Shown piece after piece: positions 57,001 through 57,500 of a DNA stretch of 57,500 bases. Positions within the stretch are counted from its first letter, which is position 1; every line of letters starts with the position of its first letter. The position numbers were made by a program, and so were the translations under genes. The notes beneath the pieces are model-generated. The model worked only from the letters and a program-made list of their open reading frames with translations. It was not told the DNA's origin and searched no databases. Source of the DNA: Mesostigma viride (lineage: Eukaryota; Streptophyta; Mesostigmatophyceae; Mesostigmatales; Mesostigmataceae); NCBI GenBank assembly GCA_009746045.1, contig RPFO01000380.1, positions 509,847 through 567,346 on the forward strand, in the 5' to 3' direction.

Positions 57001-57500
57001 TCAAACGGCAGCCAAACTCCACCGTTGTCGTTGGACAGTACCACACCATACACCGGGCTGCCACCATTGTTGACAAGCTCATAGCAGAACTTAACGATGT
57101 TGCCCACGGTGACCTGGACCTGCTCCGGCGCACCCGCACAAGAGGTGGTGGAACAATCGGCAGCATCGCACTTGACTACCTTTTGGACCAGCTCGATAAG
57201 AGGCGGTGGGGGGGGGCGATGGCGGTGGGGGATGGTGGCGGTGGCTCAATGGATAAGGTAATTGTTGCAGTGCTGGTGACATTGTAGACAGTTGGAGTGC
57301 CAACCGAGTACTGTGGCCCAGTGCCTGTCAGCGTCAGGGTGTTTGTCAGGCTGGCAGTGGCGGCTGTTGTGCCAGATGAAACTATCACGGAGGCACCGGC
57401 CGCTAAGTCATCCCGAGCACCATCATTGTCCGCATCCACAAGACCAGCGACAAACAACGGCGTCAGATTCGTGTCGTCAGATGTTATGCCCGGGGTGCCA
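43080..57500 (-). CDS. Giant multidomain membrane-anchored surface protein (5' part outside window)
   Basis: On the - strand the gene enters at 57500 and ends at the stop at 43080. Modules in order are: tandem DUF11-like repeats with SPPPP linkers (to about 51600); a choice-of-anchor-E-like domain (about 51575-51000); a TMEM132-like cohesin/Ig region (about 50990-47560); a dockerin-like loop with GDTNGDGLANAADV (about 47365); a proline linker; a second choice-of-anchor-E-like domain (about 46470-45950); thrombospondin type-1 repeats, Cys-rich and EGF-like modules; a transmembrane helix; and a 25-residue tail. One intron, 45078-45401, splits the first thrombospondin repeat (GGGIQ | LRQVYCGYADKS). 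The product is probably a type I cell-surface or matrix protein; adhesion is inferred from its domains. The frame is open from 52682 to the intron, but upstream it is broken by an inserted element and two linker frameshifts. Confidence 0.75.
45402..52692 (-). other. Main 7.3-kb exon: choice-of-anchor-E, TMEM132-like and dockerin-like domains
   Basis: The uninterrupted frame covers two DUF11-like repeats, a Pro-rich linker (51905-51590) and the choice-of-anchor-E-like domain. A long region then has a cohesin-like fold pattern (YNTSVLQYVSAVHSGLF) and a block LPLRVWFPVDGQVVADDATL...YQSTRVRLLATW...DVTSLVTLAVSDEAI. The order and spacing of that block match the middle domain of animal TMEM132 proteins. 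BIG2-like Ig domains, a second cohesin-like domain (47990-47560), a dockerin-like EF loop, a Gly-rich beta domain, a second linker (46745-46484), a second choice-of-anchor-E-like domain and a helical segment follow. An RRRSLL sequence may be a proteolytic site. Domain names rest on remembered family patterns, not on searches. Confidence 0.65.
46484..46745 (-). repeat. SPPPP linker (hydroxyproline-rich type)
   Basis: Imperfect repeats of CCACCACCCTCGC-type codons encode SPPPPPP units between the dockerin-like region and the second choice-of-anchor-E-like domain. Similar linkers lie at 51590-51905, 53925-54415, 55664-55945, about 57200-57245, and a short one at 45485-45560. In green algae such stretches are hydroxylated and glycosylated in cell-wall proteins. 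Confidence 0.85.
51590..57500 (-). repeat. Tandem units of three DUF11-like repeats plus proline linker
   Basis: Each unit holds three DUF11-like repeats (starts recognisable as CNGAADLVQATVGDVVKFCY, LAGGICGVDDRETLVVPPGT and MQAGGACGTDDVRSLVTAGA) and an SPPPP linker. Unit III covers about 53925-51590 including a 785-bp insertion, unit II about 55664-53925, and unit I about 57190-55664; a further unit begins upstream. Units II and III are almost identical in DNA (a few substitutions, e.g. CGTGGG/AGCGGG near 51960 and 54470), so they duplicated recently. Unit I is clearly diverged. The linkers of units I and II (53925-54415 and 55664-55945) put the next unit in another frame. Confidence 0.82.
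52693..53477. mobile_element. 785-bp inverted-repeat element inserted in unit III
   Basis: Ends of 37 bp (52693-52729 and 53441-53477) match inversely at 31 of 37 positions. Unit II lacks the insertion: its sequence runs through GTGGTGACAACTTGAGG near 55204, giving the empty site. The inside has about three copies of a 58-bp unit (CGTTACGAATTTTCA, 52810-53040) and two copies of a roughly 160-bp unit (GGGCTGCACGCAAGC, about 53050-53370). No transposase is present. It introduces stops and is not a multiple of three. No fitting splice sites lie at its edges, so it would interrupt the reading frame. Confidence 0.8.

Overview
The window is nuclear DNA of a eukaryote, most likely a chlorophyte green alga of the Chlamydomonadales/Volvocales type. 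The reasons are GC-rich coding DNA, many GT-AG introns packed with minisatellites, a TGTAA polyadenylation signal, and a very large surface protein with SPPPP (hydroxyproline-rich) linkers, thrombospondin type-1 repeats and a transmembrane anchor. No prokaryotic features, rRNA genes, complete tRNA genes or CRISPR arrays were seen.

Region 1 (about 449-26322, + strand) is one complete gene. I reconstruct 24 exons and 23 introns giving a 921-residue VPS51, a subunit of the GARP/EARP tethering complexes. About 2.8 kb of coding sequence is spread over 26 kb because nearly every intron carries its own tandem repeat. These include a 7-bp array of 0.6 kb, a 35-bp array of about 85 copies, a (TAG)n(CAG)n(GAG)n composite and a G-run block of about 0.45 kb. 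Several introns hold extra copies of the adjacent exon edge including its splice site.

Region 2 (about 26776-42616) is a nest of retroelements. It has two degenerate LINE (endonuclease/RT) copies, four elements that carry only an ORF1-type gene (coiled coil plus basic C-terminal domain, no RT), and several 5'-truncated tails. The 3' ends share a short hairpin (CTCC stem, CAAC-like loop) followed by (TTAA)n or (TTTAA)n, with 9-12 bp target duplications. A TTAA-flanked terminal-inverted-repeat transposon sits in the tail of the second LINE and contains another ORF1-type element. Aligning the copies shows many 4-nt insertions of one pattern: a dinucleotide, its reverse complement, then the dinucleotide again (for example CA-TG-CA, GA-TC-GA). 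I regard this as the most unusual signal in the window.

Region 3 (43080 to beyond 57500, - strand) is the 3' part of a gene for a giant, probably type I, membrane protein. From the N-terminal side it has tandem units of three DUF11-like repeats plus a proline-rich linker, a choice-of-anchor-E-like domain, a long region resembling the cohesin/Ig-like core of TMEM132 proteins, a dockerin-like calcium loop, a second choice-of-anchor-E-like domain, four thrombospondin type-1 repeats, Cys-rich/EGF-like modules, a transmembrane helix and a short tail. A 785-bp inverted-repeat element interrupts one of the tandem units, and two linkers are out of frame with the next unit, so this allele may be damaged or misassembled upstream of about 52.7 kb.

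I see no functional link between the two host genes: one product tethers endosome-to-Golgi vesicles, the other is predicted to be secreted to the surface.
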